Position numbers and translations under genes: made by a program. Below, in pieces: positions 23,249-32,014 of a stretch of DNA of 35,072 nucleotides (positions within the stretch are counted from its first letter, which is position 1; every line of letters begins with the position of its first letter). The notes under the pieces were generated by a model. It had not been told where the DNA came from. It made no database searches and was given only the letters and a program-made list of their open reading frames with translations. This DNA comes from Gemmatimonadota bacterium (lineage in GTDB: Bacteria; Gemmatimonadota; Gemmatimonadetes; Longimicrobiales; Gaopeijiaceae): positions 1-35,072 of the forward strand of contig QJYK01000112.1 in assembly GCA_003248075.1 (NCBI GenBank). The letters are read 5' to 3'.

Positions 23249-25747
23249 TCACCGCTCCGAATTCCCGCCGGCTGACGGCGCCTCATCGGGCTGGGTCGTG
23301 GCGGCCGCTCGCGCCTGCTGGAAGGCGGGGCTGTGCACGACCCCCATCACGAAGGAAGACATAGGGTAGCCGTCGGCCTGGGCGCTCCGCGTGATGCCAC
23401 GGACCGTCGGCTGATCGTAGTACTCGACCCGGCGCCCGATCGCATACGCCATGAGGTTCTCCGTGAACGTGCGCAGGAAAACCTCCGGCCTGGCGAGGAG
23501 GGCTCGTCGAAGGTCGGCCGGCCCCGCCAGCTGTGTGCCGTCGTACATCTCGCCTACCGGGTCCACCGGGTTACCGCCGTCCCTCAGCCGCCAGGCGCCC
23601 GTCACGTCGAAGTTCTCGAGGGCGAGCCCGATGGGATCGATGAAACGATGACACGAGTTGCAGGTCGGGTTGGCTCGATGCTGCTCCATCCGTTCGCGCA
23701 CGGTCAGGACGCGGCCATCCTCGTCACCCGGGGTGACCTCGAGGTCGGGGACGTTCGGCGGTGGGGGAGGAGGGGGAGAGCCCATGAGCACCTCCATAAC
23801 CCATTTGCCGCGCAGCACGGGAGACGTCCTCGTGGCATGCGAGGTCTGGGTCAGGATGCTGCCGTGCCCCAGAAGCCCGCGCCGCCGGTCATCCGGGTAC
23901 TTCACCATGCGGAACTCGGCACCGGACACGTTCGGAATGCCGTAGTGCCGCGCCAAACGCTCGTTCACGAACGTGTAGTCGGCACCGAGAAGGTCGAGAA
24001 CACTCTCGTCCGCGCGCACGAGGTGGTCGAAGAGAAGCTCGGTCTCCCGGACCATCGCCTCGGCCAGGGTCGCGTCGTAGTACGGATAGTCCAGAGCGTC
24101 CGGGTGGACCTTTTCCAGATCGCCCAGCCGCAGCCACTGGGCCGCGAAACGGGTGGACAGGGCCTGCGAGCGCGGATCCGCCAACATGCGGCGGACCTGT
24201 TGATCCAACGTCGCCGGCACCGAGAGCCTGCCGCTGCTCGCCAGATCCAGGAGCTCCTGGTCGGGTCCGGTTCCCCACAGGAAAAACGAGAGACGCGACG
24301 CCAGGTCGACGTCCGTGATCCTGTACACGGTTCCCTGAGCACCGCGGTCGGCCTCCGTACGGAAGACGAAATGCGGGCTCGCGAGAACCGCCTGCAGCGC
24401 AAGGCGCACCCCCTCCTCGAAGCCACCCTGCTCTTCCCCCAGGTCGTAGAAGGACATCAGGCCGTCCACGTCCCTGCGCTCGACCGGCCGCCTGTAGGCC
24501 TTGGCGGCGAGGCGTTCCACGATGTCCTCGGCGCACGGGCGGGCCTCCTCCGGCTTCGTGGGGCGACACGAGAAGATCAACCGCCGCGACGGAGTGTCGG
24601 AGACACCGGTGGGATCGAACGGCCCGACCACCGTGAACGACTGCAGGTGCGGAAACGTGGTGATCCCGTAGTCGAGGCCGATCTGAGTGTCGGCCAAGGT
24701 GTGGTCCTGCGGAGTGATCAGGTCGTCGACCGGTCCCTCGAACCGCTTGAGGAACGCCGCCGTGACCCGGTGGGGTCCGGCTCTCACGAAGATCGAGTCG
24801 GTCGACAGGGTCATGCCGGACGGATCCGAATCGGACATCCAACGGTCGACGTCCAGAAGGGCCACGCGCTCGCCGTCGATGGAAACCTCGATCTGCTCCC
24901 CGCGCTGTGAGCGTCCGTACAGCTCGCCCTCGGGGGCGGAATACAGCATCGGACGAAAGACATACTCGCCGTCCGCCGGAAACGCGTGGATGACCGACAC
25001 GCCACCACGCGTCCCGAACGGCGCCCCGGGGACGCGCTCCTTCTGGGATTGCGTGCGCGGAATCCGGTACGGCGTCGAGGCCGGGTCCGCCCCGGGATCC
25101 CCGACGGCGTCCCGAGACACCTGGAACGCGGCGCGCAGGTAGCCCTCCATGAGCGTCGCGGACGGAAGCTGCACGTCCGCGATGTTGTCGAAGTTCGCGC
25201 TCTTGGTATCGAGGGGGAGGAACGCGTCGACATCCACATCCAACCCCAGGAGATCCTTCACCGACGCCCGATACTCGGCGCGGTTCAGGCGTTGGAACGT
25301 CCGATGGCCCGGGTTGGGCTCCGCCGCGGCGAGCCCGTCCATCGTGCTCTCGAGGGTGAGCATGAGCGCATCGAGCGAATCGATGCTGGGACGGCGGGCC
25401 CCGGGAGGGGGCATCATCCCCGCACGGAGCTTGCGGATCATCTTCTCCGCCACCGCTCCGTTCTCCCCGGCGTTCGCGATGTCGAAGGCCTCCAGGGACA
25501 GATTCCCGGTCAGACGTCGATCGCTGTGGCAGCGAGTGCAGTAGCGGTCTACCACCGCGTCCGCGACGGCGACGTCGTCCCCCGGTTCGGACCTCCGGTC
25601 CCGTTGCCGAGCCGTCGATGCGTGGGCGGCGCCGGACAAGATGGTGCGGCGCTCTCCGAAGCTTCCGCTGTCGAAGATGGTGGCGCTCGTGACCAACATG
25701 AGCGCCAGGACCCCCAGCGGGGCCATCGGGTGGGCAGGATGGATCAT
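23249..25747 (-). CDS. DUF1592-family (PSD) diheme c-type cytochrome-like exported protein (copy 1)
   Basis: This 832-residue exported protein has a hydrophobic N-terminus (PLGVLALMLVTSATIF). The domain order is that of the planctomycete-type PSD/PSCyt proteins. A first heme motif CTRCH (70-74) and MPPPG (112-116) precede RLNRAEYRASVKDLLG (DUF1587). A carbohydrate-binding-like middle follows, then DUF1595 (SPHFVFRTE), DUF1592 (DLASRLSFFLW and RFAAQWL), DUF1588 (RRGLLGHGSIL and CNSCHRFIDPIG at 696-700) and DUF1585 (FTENLMAYAIGRRVEYYD). Two CxxCH motifs imply two c-type hemes. The ATG at 25747 is used. Its stop overlaps a GTG that begins the ankyrin frame. The substrate is unknown; a role in polymer oxidation has been suggested for relatives. 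Confidence 0.92.
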   Translation of the reverse strand: MIHPAHPMAPLGVLALMLVTSATIFDSGSFGERRTILSGAAHASTARQRDRRSEPGDDVAVADAVVDRYCTRCHSDRRLTGNLSLEAFDIANAGENGAVAEKMIRKLRAGMMPPPGARRPSIDSLDALMLTLESTMDGLAAAEPNPGHRTFQRLNRAEYRASVKDLLGLDVDVDAFLPLDTKSANFDNIADVQLPSATLMEGYLRAAFQVSRDAVGDPGADPASTPYRIPRTQSQKERVPGAPFGTRGGVSVIHAFPADGEYVFRPMLYSAPEGELYGRSQRGEQIEVSIDGERVALLDVDRWMSDSDPSGMTLSTDSIFVRAGPHRVTAAFLKRFEGPVDDLITPQDHTLADTQIGLDYGITTFPHLQSFTVVGPFDPTGVSDTPSRRLIFSCRPTKPEEARPCAEDIVERLAAKAYRRPVERRDVDGLMSFYDLGEEQGGFEEGVRLALQAVLASPHFVFRTEADRGAQGTVYRITDVDLASRLSFFLWGTGPDQELLDLASSGRLSVPATLDQQVRRMLADPRSQALSTRFAAQWLRLGDLEKVHPDALDYPYYDATLAEAMVRETELLFDHLVRADESVLDLLGADYTFVNERLARHYGIPNVSGAEFRMVKYPDDRRRGLLGHGSILTQTSHATRTSPVLRGKWVMEVLMGSPPPPPPPNVPDLEVTPGDEDGRVLTVRERMEQHRANPTCNSCHRFIDPIGLALENFDVTGAWRLRDGGNPVDPVGEMYDGTQLAGPADLRRALLARPEVFLRTFTENLMAYAIGRRVEYYDQPTVRGITRSAQADGYPMSSFVMGVVHSPAFQQARAAATTQPDEAPSAGGNSER

Positions 25748-25935
25748 GAGAACCCTCGGGTTTCTACGGCCGACGGCCGGACATGCCTGTGACGGCCGCT
25801 CAGCCCACCCATGATAGGTGGCTCGCGGGCCGATCGTCCAGCAGAAAGGACACGCCGAGCCCGGGTGGCGCTGACCCCCTACCCCCTGTAGCGTCCACAG
25901 GACGCCGGCCACATCTCACTCCCCGCGCATCTCTG
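25748..25935. other. Divergent region between DUF1592 copy 1 and the cupredoxin gene
   Basis: This 188-base region separates oppositely oriented genes. A small hairpin AACCC/GGGTT (25751-25762) lies directly before the DUF1592-family ATG. No clear -35/-10 pair was found for either gene. An ATG at 25783 would extend the cupredoxin frame through this region, but that extension would sit before the lipoprotein signal. Confidence 0.5.
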
Positions 25936-26559
25936 TTGCCATCCCTCGCCCGAAAGATCGCCCAGCTGTCCGCGGTCGTCGCGCTCGCGGGCGCCTGCCG
26001 GGCGCAAGCGCCTCCGGATCAGGAGGACCTCCCGGTCCAACTCCTCCTGGGGACCGCGCCGGCGGCGGCCCGAGGTGTGCCCACCGTCGTCCTCCTACGC
26101 CCCCAGGAAGTCACGGGAAGGAGCATGCGACGGGACACGCTGGTCATGGACCAGTTCGGCATGGCCTTCTCCCCCGGCCTGCTGGTGTTGGAGCGTGGCC
26201 AGACCGTGCGCTTCCAGAACAGCGAGGATGTGGTGCACAACGTCCAGGTCAGATGGCTGGATCGCGACTCCACGCTGTTCAACGCGGGGACCGCACAGGG
26301 GTCGCCCTTCCACTTCACGTTCGAAGAGACGGGCTCGTACGACGTTTACTGCGACATCCATCCGGGAATGACGGCCATGCTGCTCGTCCACGATGCGGCC
26401 ATGGTAGTCACCGCCGCACGCGATGGCTCATTCCGCTTGGAGGACATCCCCCCAGGCTCGTATTCGGTCGAGGTCTGGAGCGCCGACCCGCGGCTCCGCG
26501 GGCGCCGGAGCGTCGTGGTAGGAGTCGGACGCACCGAGCTCGATCTGCGCGATCGCTAG
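25936..26559 (+). CDS. Cupredoxin lipoprotein with a C-terminal carboxypeptidase-regulatory-like domain
   Basis: From the TTG at 25936 the 207-residue protein begins MPSLARKIAQLSAVVALAGAC, a lipoprotein signal with Cys21. A plastocyanin-like domain follows with all four type 1 copper ligands visible: His101 (VVHNVQV), Cys139 and His142 (YCDIHPGM) and Met145. The end (GSFRLEDIPPGSYSVEVWS) is a small beta domain like those of carboxypeptidase-regulatory or Cna-B type. It should transfer electrons at the outer face of a membrane. It lies between two diheme modules on the opposite strand and shares its stop bases CTAG with the convergent amidase gene. An ATG at 25783 is an alternative start. Confidence 0.82.
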   Translation: MPSLARKIAQLSAVVALAGACRAQAPPDQEDLPVQLLLGTAPAAARGVPTVVLLRPQEVTGRSMRRDTLVMDQFGMAFSPGLLVLERGQTVRFQNSEDVVHNVQVRWLDRDSTLFNAGTAQGSPFHFTFEETGSYDVYCDIHPGMTAMLLVHDAAMVVTAARDGSFRLEDIPPGSYSVEVWSADPRLRGRRSVVVGVGRTELDLRDR

Positions 26560-27968
26560 GTGTCCAGCACCCGTGGCGGGACGCCCAACCGTTTCGGGGC
26601 GTCGCCGAGGATGCCCTCCGCCGCGAGCGCGACGGCCAGGGCGAGCTCGTCCTCGCCGCCCGGCGCGACGATCTGCAGCCCGACGGGAAGGCCCGCTTCG
26701 TCCCGGCCGACGGGGATCGTCACCGCACACAGGCCCAGGACGCTGACCGGACACGTCGGCCGGAGCGCAGTGGCATTCACGGCCGCATAGGGTCCGATCT
26801 CCGATACCGTGTCCACGGGAGGTGGCGTGAGCAGATGCGTGGGAAGCGCGAGCACGTCCACATCCGTGAAGAGCGCCGGCGCCGCTTCCGCCAGCCGCTG
26901 CCGTTCGTCCAGAGCGGCGCGGTAGGCCTCCATCGGCCGCGCCGCGGCGGCCTCGATCCGCCGACCGACGATCGGATGGAGGATCCCAGGCCATTCGGGG
27001 AGCCGCTCGTGGAGGAACCGTAGGCACTCCACCCCTGCGATCCCCCCGGTCGCATAGAGATCGTGGGCCTCGTCGAGGAGCCCGCCGTGGGCCCCGCCGA
27101 CGGGCCAGGAAGCGGCCGCCAGCTCCTCGAGCGCACCCCTGAGAACCGACGCGATGTCCGCCTGACAAGCCGCCCAGATCCCGCATTCCGGTACGGCCAC
27201 GCGGAATCCACCGGAGGCCCTTTCCGCCAGCCGACGGCGAAGGGCGCTGGGCCCTCCCGATCCCTGATCCACCGAGCCGAAGAACCAGACGGCGTCCTCC
27301 ACCGAACGCGTCAGGGCACCCACCGTGTCCAGGGTATCACTGAGCGGTACCACGCCGTCGGTGGGCCACCGTCCCTTGGTCGTCTTCTGCCCGACGACGC
27401 CGCTCATGGATGCGGGGATGCGGATCGATCCGCCGGTATCCGTTCCGAGAGCCACCAAAGCCGATCCCTCCGCCAGGCTCACGCCGGCACCACTCGAGGA
27501 TCCCCCGGGAATCCTGTGGACCGATGCGTCCCACGGGTTTCGGGGCGTCTCCCAGTTCGGGTTCAGGCCCACTCCCCCGTACGCCATCTCCACCGTGTGC
27601 GTCTTCCCGGTGAGGACGGCACCCTGGGCACGCAGACGGGCGACGAGCCACGCGTCCCTGGACCACTCGGCCGGGAGCGCTCGCCGCGTCCCGGCGAACG
27701 TCGGCAGATTGTCGACCGCGTACAGGTCCTTGACGGAGAACGGAATACCACACAAGGGAGGGGGCGTGCGCTCGGAGGCCAGCCGCTCGTCCGCCGCGCG
27801 CGCGGCCGAGCGCGCGCCGTCGGCATCGAAGAGCTTGTAGGCATGAAGGCGCCCGTGACGGGCCTCGTGCCGTTCGATGGCCACTTCGACCAGGTCTGCC
27901 GCCCTGACCTCGCCGGCTCTCAGCGCAGCCGCGACGTCGGGAAGAGAGCGATCCAGGACCGAAGACAA
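26556..27968 (-). CDS. Amidase-signature family amidohydrolase
   Basis: This is a 470-residue amidase-signature enzyme with the Ser-cisSer-Lys triad visible: Lys80 in PFSVKDL, Ser157 in PGGSSSG and nucleophile Ser181 in DTGGSIRIPAS. The 24-residue spacing between the serines matches the family. It hydrolyses amide bonds; members include GatA, fatty-acid amide hydrolase and many bacterial amidases. The GatA partner GatB is not nearby, so this is probably a free amidase. There is no signal peptide. The start is TTG at 27968-27966, seven bases after the ankyrin copy 2 stop, without a clear ribosome binding site. Its stop overlaps the convergent cupredoxin stop. Confidence 0.88.
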   Translation of the reverse strand: MSSVLDRSLPDVAAALRAGEVRAADLVEVAIERHEARHGRLHAYKLFDADGARSAARAADERLASERTPPPLCGIPFSVKDLYAVDNLPTFAGTRRALPAEWSRDAWLVARLRAQGAVLTGKTHTVEMAYGGVGLNPNWETPRNPWDASVHRIPGGSSSGAGVSLAEGSALVALGTDTGGSIRIPASMSGVVGQKTTKGRWPTDGVVPLSDTLDTVGALTRSVEDAVWFFGSVDQGSGGPSALRRRLAERASGGFRVAVPECGIWAACQADIASVLRGALEELAAASWPVGGAHGGLLDEAHDLYATGGIAGVECLRFLHERLPEWPGILHPIVGRRIEAAAARPMEAYRAALDERQRLAEAAPALFTDVDVLALPTHLLTPPPVDTVSEIGPYAAVNATALRPTCPVSVLGLCAVTIPVGRDEAGLPVGLQIVAPGGEDELALAVALAAEGILGDAPKRLGVPPRVLDT

Positions 27969-27975
27969 GCCGAGC

Positions 27976-29724
27976 TCAGCAGCCGACGCAGTTGTGGTTG
28001 TTCTTCGAGCCCAATCGCTCGAGCAGCGCTACCGTCGCGGGGAAGGGTGGAATGCGCTGTACCGGACCGTTCGCCATGTCCGCCGTGGTCTGCCCGGTGC
28101 GCGCCACAGCGGTGACATCCACCCCCTTCGACACGAGATAGAGGATGAGCTCGTCGTCACCACGCGCGGCCGCATGGTGAATCGCGTTGTATCCGTTGTG
28201 GTCCCGGACCGTCGGATCCACCCCGAGATCCTCGACGAGGTAGCGTACGGCCGGCAGCCACGCGCCGGGTACGTGCCGATGGATGTTGCCGGCGTAGCCC
28301 TCTCCGTAGCCAACCCCAGACGCAGCGTGGATCGGCCACACGCCGGGACCTCCGATGGAGACGGGCGGGAGGCCTGAGGGGTCCGGCCGATCGTCGCCGC
28401 CGCCACCACGGCGTCTCTCCGGCGGTTTCACGGTCGGGACGTTCGGGTCGGCGCCTCGTGCCACCAGGAGCTTCATCGCCGGCACGTCCAACGCGTACGC
28501 GGCCCTCCAGAACGGTGTCGCGCCCATGCGGTCGACGCCCAGATAGTCGTCCCCGAACGTCGTGAACCAGAGCTGCTTCGACAGCCGGACATTCGGGTCC
28601 GCACCCCGGTCCAGGAGCGCCGTCATCAGCTCCAGATAGGTCGTCCGCTGCTGCGCGGCGTACGTCGGCTGGGGGTGGCGCGACTTGGGGATCCACTCGG
28701 TGTTCAGCGTTGCATAGAGCGGCGTGGCGCCGGCGTCGCTCGCCAGAGTCGGGTCCGCGCCCCGTTCGAGAAGGCGCATCGCCAGATCGAAGTGGCCGTT
28801 GACGGTGGCCATGAGCAGCGGAGTGGTGTGGTCGCCGGCGCTGGGCTGGTCCACGTCCGCGCCCCGGTCCAGGAGCGCGAGGACGGTCTCGGCGTGGCCC
28901 TCTCGCACCGCGAGAAGCAGGGGCGTCAGGCCGCCGTAACCGCCGATCAGCTCCGCCTGGGTCAGCGGTTGGGGCCCCCGGTCGCGCTGACGTTCGTTGA
29001 CCTCGGCGCGAGAGAGTCCCTCGGTCGGGGGGGGTTCGCCGGCGACCGCCCGCGTGCCGCCTGCGCCCGTCGAAGCCTGTCCCTGCGCCCGTAGGGCCGT
29101 GACGTCGAGCGCGTGCTCCCGCTCGGCTGCCCGGTCCGCCTCGTCGCGGGATGGCAGGTCGAGGACTCGCGCGGTCCGCGACGGGTCGGCGCCGCCGTCG
29201 ATGAGCGCCTCGACCACCCCGGTGCGTCCGGCCGCGGCGGCGAACATGAGCGGCGTCTGCCCCCAACGCTCTTCCAGGGCGTCCACGGCCGCACCTCGCG
29301 CCAGCAACGCGGTCACCGTGGCGATGCTGCCCGAGGCGGCCGCAAAGTGGAGCGCCGTGACGCTCCCGGTGGTGGTTCGCGCGTCGGCGGACGCGCCGGC
29401 CGCGAGAAGAAGGGTGACGACGCGGTCGAAGCCGCCTCGTGCCGCCAGGTGCAGGGGCCGGTACGCGCCCACCCGCGTCTGCCGCTCCACGTCTGCGTGC
29501 ACGTCCAGGAGGAGCCGGGCCACCGCCGTGTCTCCCCGCTCCCCCGCCCAATGGAGGCCCGTCATCCCGTCGCCCTGCGCCGCGTCGGGATCGGCGCCCG
29601 CGTCAAGGAGCGCGCGCACCGCGGCGACATCGCCGTGCATGGCGGCGTCCGCCACGGGCGACTCCACGCGAGAGGCACCGGCGGCGATGAGCGCCACCGC
29701 CAGGGCACCGAGTAAGCGGGCCAC
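27976..29724 (-). CDS. Exported ankyrin-repeat protein with KNNHxCxxC tail (copy 2)
   Basis: This 582-residue paralogue of the copy at 21327-23192 has the same layout. There is a signal peptide (ARLLGALAVALIAAGA), ESPVADAA, a first ankyrin block to about 185, a linker (about 190-255) and a second ankyrin block. Then come VKPPERRRGG, DPSGLPP, HAASGVGYG, GQTTADMANGPVQR and the exact end LGSKNNHNCVGC. The GTG at 29724 has AGGAGG six bases upstream. A GTG at 29739 overlaps the DUF1552-family stop as GTGA but has a weaker site. The linker carries eight consecutive Cs on the coding strand. It is downstream of the DUF1552-family gene and upstream of the amidase gene. Confidence 0.9.
   Translation of the reverse strand: MARLLGALAVALIAAGASRVESPVADAAMHGDVAAVRALLDAGADPDAAQGDGMTGLHWAGERGDTAVARLLLDVHADVERQTRVGAYRPLHLAARGGFDRVVTLLLAAGASADARTTTGSVTALHFAAASGSIATVTALLARGAAVDALEERWGQTPLMFAAAAGRTGVVEALIDGGADPSRTARVLDLPSRDEADRAAEREHALDVTALRAQGQASTGAGGTRAVAGEPPPTEGLSRAEVNERQRDRGPQPLTQAELIGGYGGLTPLLLAVREGHAETVLALLDRGADVDQPSAGDHTTPLLMATVNGHFDLAMRLLERGADPTLASDAGATPLYATLNTEWIPKSRHPQPTYAAQQRTTYLELMTALLDRGADPNVRLSKQLWFTTFGDDYLGVDRMGATPFWRAAYALDVPAMKLLVARGADPNVPTVKPPERRRGGGGDDRPDPSGLPPVSIGGPGVWPIHAASGVGYGEGYAGNIHRHVPGAWLPAVRYLVEDLGVDPTVRDHNGYNAIHHAAARGDDELILYLVSKGVDVTAVARTGQTTADMANGPVQRIPPFPATVALLERLGSKNNHNCVGC
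29027..29034 (-). repeat. Eight-C homopolymer tract inside ankyrin gene copy 2
   Basis: The coding strand reads eight Cs in the Pro-rich linker (EPPPTEG), at the equivalent place to the ten-G tract of copy 1. Slippage would shift the frame before the second ankyrin block. Confidence 0.5.
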
Positions 29725-29735
29725 GCCGACCCTCC

Positions 29736-31118
29736 TCACAGCGCGAGCGTCCCCGTGCTGTCTCCGAACTCGGCGACGTCGTCCATCCCGAGCCGGTGCA
29801 TCAGCGTCAGCATGGCGTTGGCCATCGGCGTGCCGTCGGGGGCCCGCACGTGCTCCCCGCCCCGCATCGCGCCATTGGCGCCGCCCAGCACGATCAGGGG
29901 GCAGCGCCGATGGTTGTGGAGGTTCCCGTCGGCCATGGGGGACCCGTACACGACCATGGTCTTGTCCAGAAGGTTCGCATCGCCCTCCTGGATTTCGCGG
30001 AGCCGGTCGAGGAAGTAGGGGAGCTGGCCGACGTGGTAGGTGTTGATCTTGGCGAAATCGAGAACCGCGTCCTTCCTGCCTCCGTGGTGCGACGACGGAT
30101 GGAACGGCGTGTCCGTTCCGCTTTCGGGATAGACCCGCGAGGAGGCGTCGCGGCCGAGCTTGAACGAGAACACCCGGGTCATGTCCGACGCGAACGCCAG
30201 CGCCTGCAGATCGAACATGAGACGCACGTGCTCGCCGAACGAGTCGGGGACCCCCGCGGGCGCGCCCGGAAGATCGCGGGGCTCGCCGCTGGTGTTGTGG
30301 GCCTCGACGCCCTGGATCCGCCGCTCCAGCTCGCGGACGTTCTCCAGGTAGCGGTCCAGCCGCTCCACATCGTTGGGGCCCAGGGTGCGCTTGAGCTTTG
30401 CAACGTCACCGGCGATCCAATCGAGGATGCTGCCGGTGCTCCGGCGCCTGACCGCTCGCTCCTCCGCGCTGCCCCCCGCCCCGAACAGCTGATCGAACGC
30501 CACGCGTGGGTCGCGGATCATCGGGAGGGGCTCGGTGGGCGACGCCCAGGAGATCGTATCCGTGTATACGCACGCATACCCGTACGCGCAGCCGCCAGCC
30601 TGGTCGACGTTCTCGATGCACAGCTGCATGGACGGAATGGGCGTCCCCTGACCGGATCGCGTCGCGTAGAGCTGGTCCAACGAGGTGCCCACGTGGACGT
30701 CCGAGCTCTCGGTCTGCCGGGGGTGCGCCTGGGTCAGGAAGACCGCGCTGGATCGGAAGTGGTCGCCGCCGATCTCCTCGGCCTTGGCCGGCTCCGCCTG
30801 ACGCACGTCGGTGTTGCTGATGATGGTGAGGTAGTCCCGGTACCGCTCCAGCGGCCGAAGCGCGCTGGGCGTGAGGTCGAAGTCGCGTCCGGTCTCGGCA
30901 GGGGCCCAGAGGTGCTGCGTGGCGCCCCACTCGTTGCTGCCAGCGGCCCCATGGACGATCTCGATCGCCACGAAGCGCGTGGGATCCGATTCCACCTTGC
31001 GCCGACCGAACAGACGTCCAGCCGGAACCATCGCGTCCAGGAAGGGGAGGGCGACCGCGGCGCCCATCCCCCGGACGAAGGTACGCCGGGGCATGCTTCG
31101 ACCGGTGATGAAATCCAT
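29736..31118 (-). CDS. DUF1552-family protein with twin-arginine signal
   Basis: This 460-residue protein begins MDFITGRSMPRRTFVRGMGAAVALPFLDAM, a Tat signal (RR at 11-12 in PRRTFVRG) usual for this family. Body features are VAIEIVHGAAG, LTIISNTDVR, GGDHFRSSAVFLT, FHPSSHHGG and VVYGSPMADGNLHNHRRCP. DUF1552 proteins are thought by architecture to be relatives of DUF1501/alkaline-phosphatase-like proteins, but no reaction is known. They are often encoded with DUF1592-family diheme proteins, as here. The ATG at 31118 has AGGAG about ten bases upstream. An upstream frame extension to 31307 lacks the signal and is not used. Its stop overlaps a GTG of the ankyrin frame. Confidence 0.92.
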   Translation of the reverse strand: MDFITGRSMPRRTFVRGMGAAVALPFLDAMVPAGRLFGRRKVESDPTRFVAIEIVHGAAGSNEWGATQHLWAPAETGRDFDLTPSALRPLERYRDYLTIISNTDVRQAEPAKAEEIGGDHFRSSAVFLTQAHPRQTESSDVHVGTSLDQLYATRSGQGTPIPSMQLCIENVDQAGGCAYGYACVYTDTISWASPTEPLPMIRDPRVAFDQLFGAGGSAEERAVRRRSTGSILDWIAGDVAKLKRTLGPNDVERLDRYLENVRELERRIQGVEAHNTSGEPRDLPGAPAGVPDSFGEHVRLMFDLQALAFASDMTRVFSFKLGRDASSRVYPESGTDTPFHPSSHHGGRKDAVLDFAKINTYHVGQLPYFLDRLREIQEGDANLLDKTMVVYGSPMADGNLHNHRRCPLIVLGGANGAMRGGEHVRAPDGTPMANAMLTLMHRLGMDDVAEFGDSTGTLAL

Positions 31119-31155
31119 GACCTTCCGCTCCTGGGCGCGCCGGGGTGCGTCCAGC

Positions 31156-32004
31156 TTATTGCGTGTCTCCGCGGTCCACCAGCGTCTTGATGGCCCTCTC
31201 CGCCCGACCGGTGAGTCCCGGGTCGCCGAGCCGTGCCGCCCAGGTCGGGAGCGCGTTCCGGGGTCCCCTCCACCGAAGCGACTCCACGTCGCTGAAGAGG
31301 GGAGCATCCGTCCGTAGCGTCGCGAGGTCCTTGAACAGCAGGGCCCGATCGCGCTGGTCGCCGAGCGTGTCGTCCGGGAAGTCCTCGATCGGCCCGTGGC
31401 GGTTCAGGAGTCGCGCCGCTCCGACACGCCCCACGCCCCGGATTCCTGGAAAGCCGTCGGCGGCGTCACCGACCAGGGCCAGAAAGTCGGGGACGAGCCC
31501 CGGATCGACCCCGAACTTCTCTCGGACCCCGGCGGCATCCCGGATGGAGCCGGAACGGCGGTCGGCCTGGACGACCCGCTCGCCACGCACGCACTGGGCC
31601 AGGTCCTTGTCGGGGGTCCAGATGACCACCTTGGCCACCCGCGCATCCCCGGCGGCGAGGGTCGCCGCCGACGCCAGGGCGTCGTCGGCCTCGAGGTCGG
31701 TCATGGGCCAGACCGTCACGCCCAGCGCCTCGAGCGCCCCCTCCAGAGGCTCGAACTGGGCGCGTAGGGCCGGCTCCATGCCCTCGCCTGTCTTGTAGCC
31801 GGCCCAGAGATCGTTGCGGAAGGACTCGACGACGTGGTCGGTCGCGACGCCCAGGTGCGTCGCGCCCTCCTCGAGCATTCGGAGCACGGTGCGTACGACA
31901 CCCAGAACGGCGCCGAGCGGTGGGTCGTCACCGTCGCGGAAGCGGCGGAGCCCGTAGAAATGACGGAACAGCTCGTAGGTGCCGTCCACCAGATGCACGA
32001 TCAT
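31156..32004 (-). CDS. Stand-alone 5'-3' exonuclease (FEN/PolI-N type)
   Basis: This 282-residue protein resembles the 5'-nuclease domain of DNA polymerase I without the polymerase. Acidic metal ligands are visible: Asp8 (VDGTY), the DLEADDA block (Asp103, Glu105, Asp107, Asp108), TPDKDLAQ (Asp132, Asp134) and LVGDAADGFPGI (Asp180, Asp183), followed by the helix-3-turn-helix GVGRVGAARLL. It would act in the cytoplasm on flap or nicked DNA. The ATG at 32004 lies 10 bases after the DUF1592-family stop, and the DUF1552-family gene follows after 37 bases. Its presence inside an envelope-protein operon is odd. The weak ribosome binding site leaves expression level open. Confidence 0.92.
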   Translation of the reverse strand: MIVHLVDGTYELFRHFYGLRRFRDGDDPPLGAVLGVVRTVLRMLEEGATHLGVATDHVVESFRNDLWAGYKTGEGMEPALRAQFEPLEGALEALGVTVWPMTDLEADDALASAATLAAGDARVAKVVIWTPDKDLAQCVRGERVVQADRRSGSIRDAAGVREKFGVDPGLVPDFLALVGDAADGFPGIRGVGRVGAARLLNRHGPIEDFPDDTLGDQRDRALLFKDLATLRTDAPLFSDVESLRWRGPRNALPTWAARLGDPGLTGRAERAIKTLVDRGDTQ

Positions 32005-32014
32005 CCGGGGACGG

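Noticed and set aside
23756-23785. Poly-proline codon run in both DUF1592-family genes as a slippage site
   Set aside because: The run is broken by other bases and encodes a Pro stretch conserved in both copies, so it is better explained as a protein linker.
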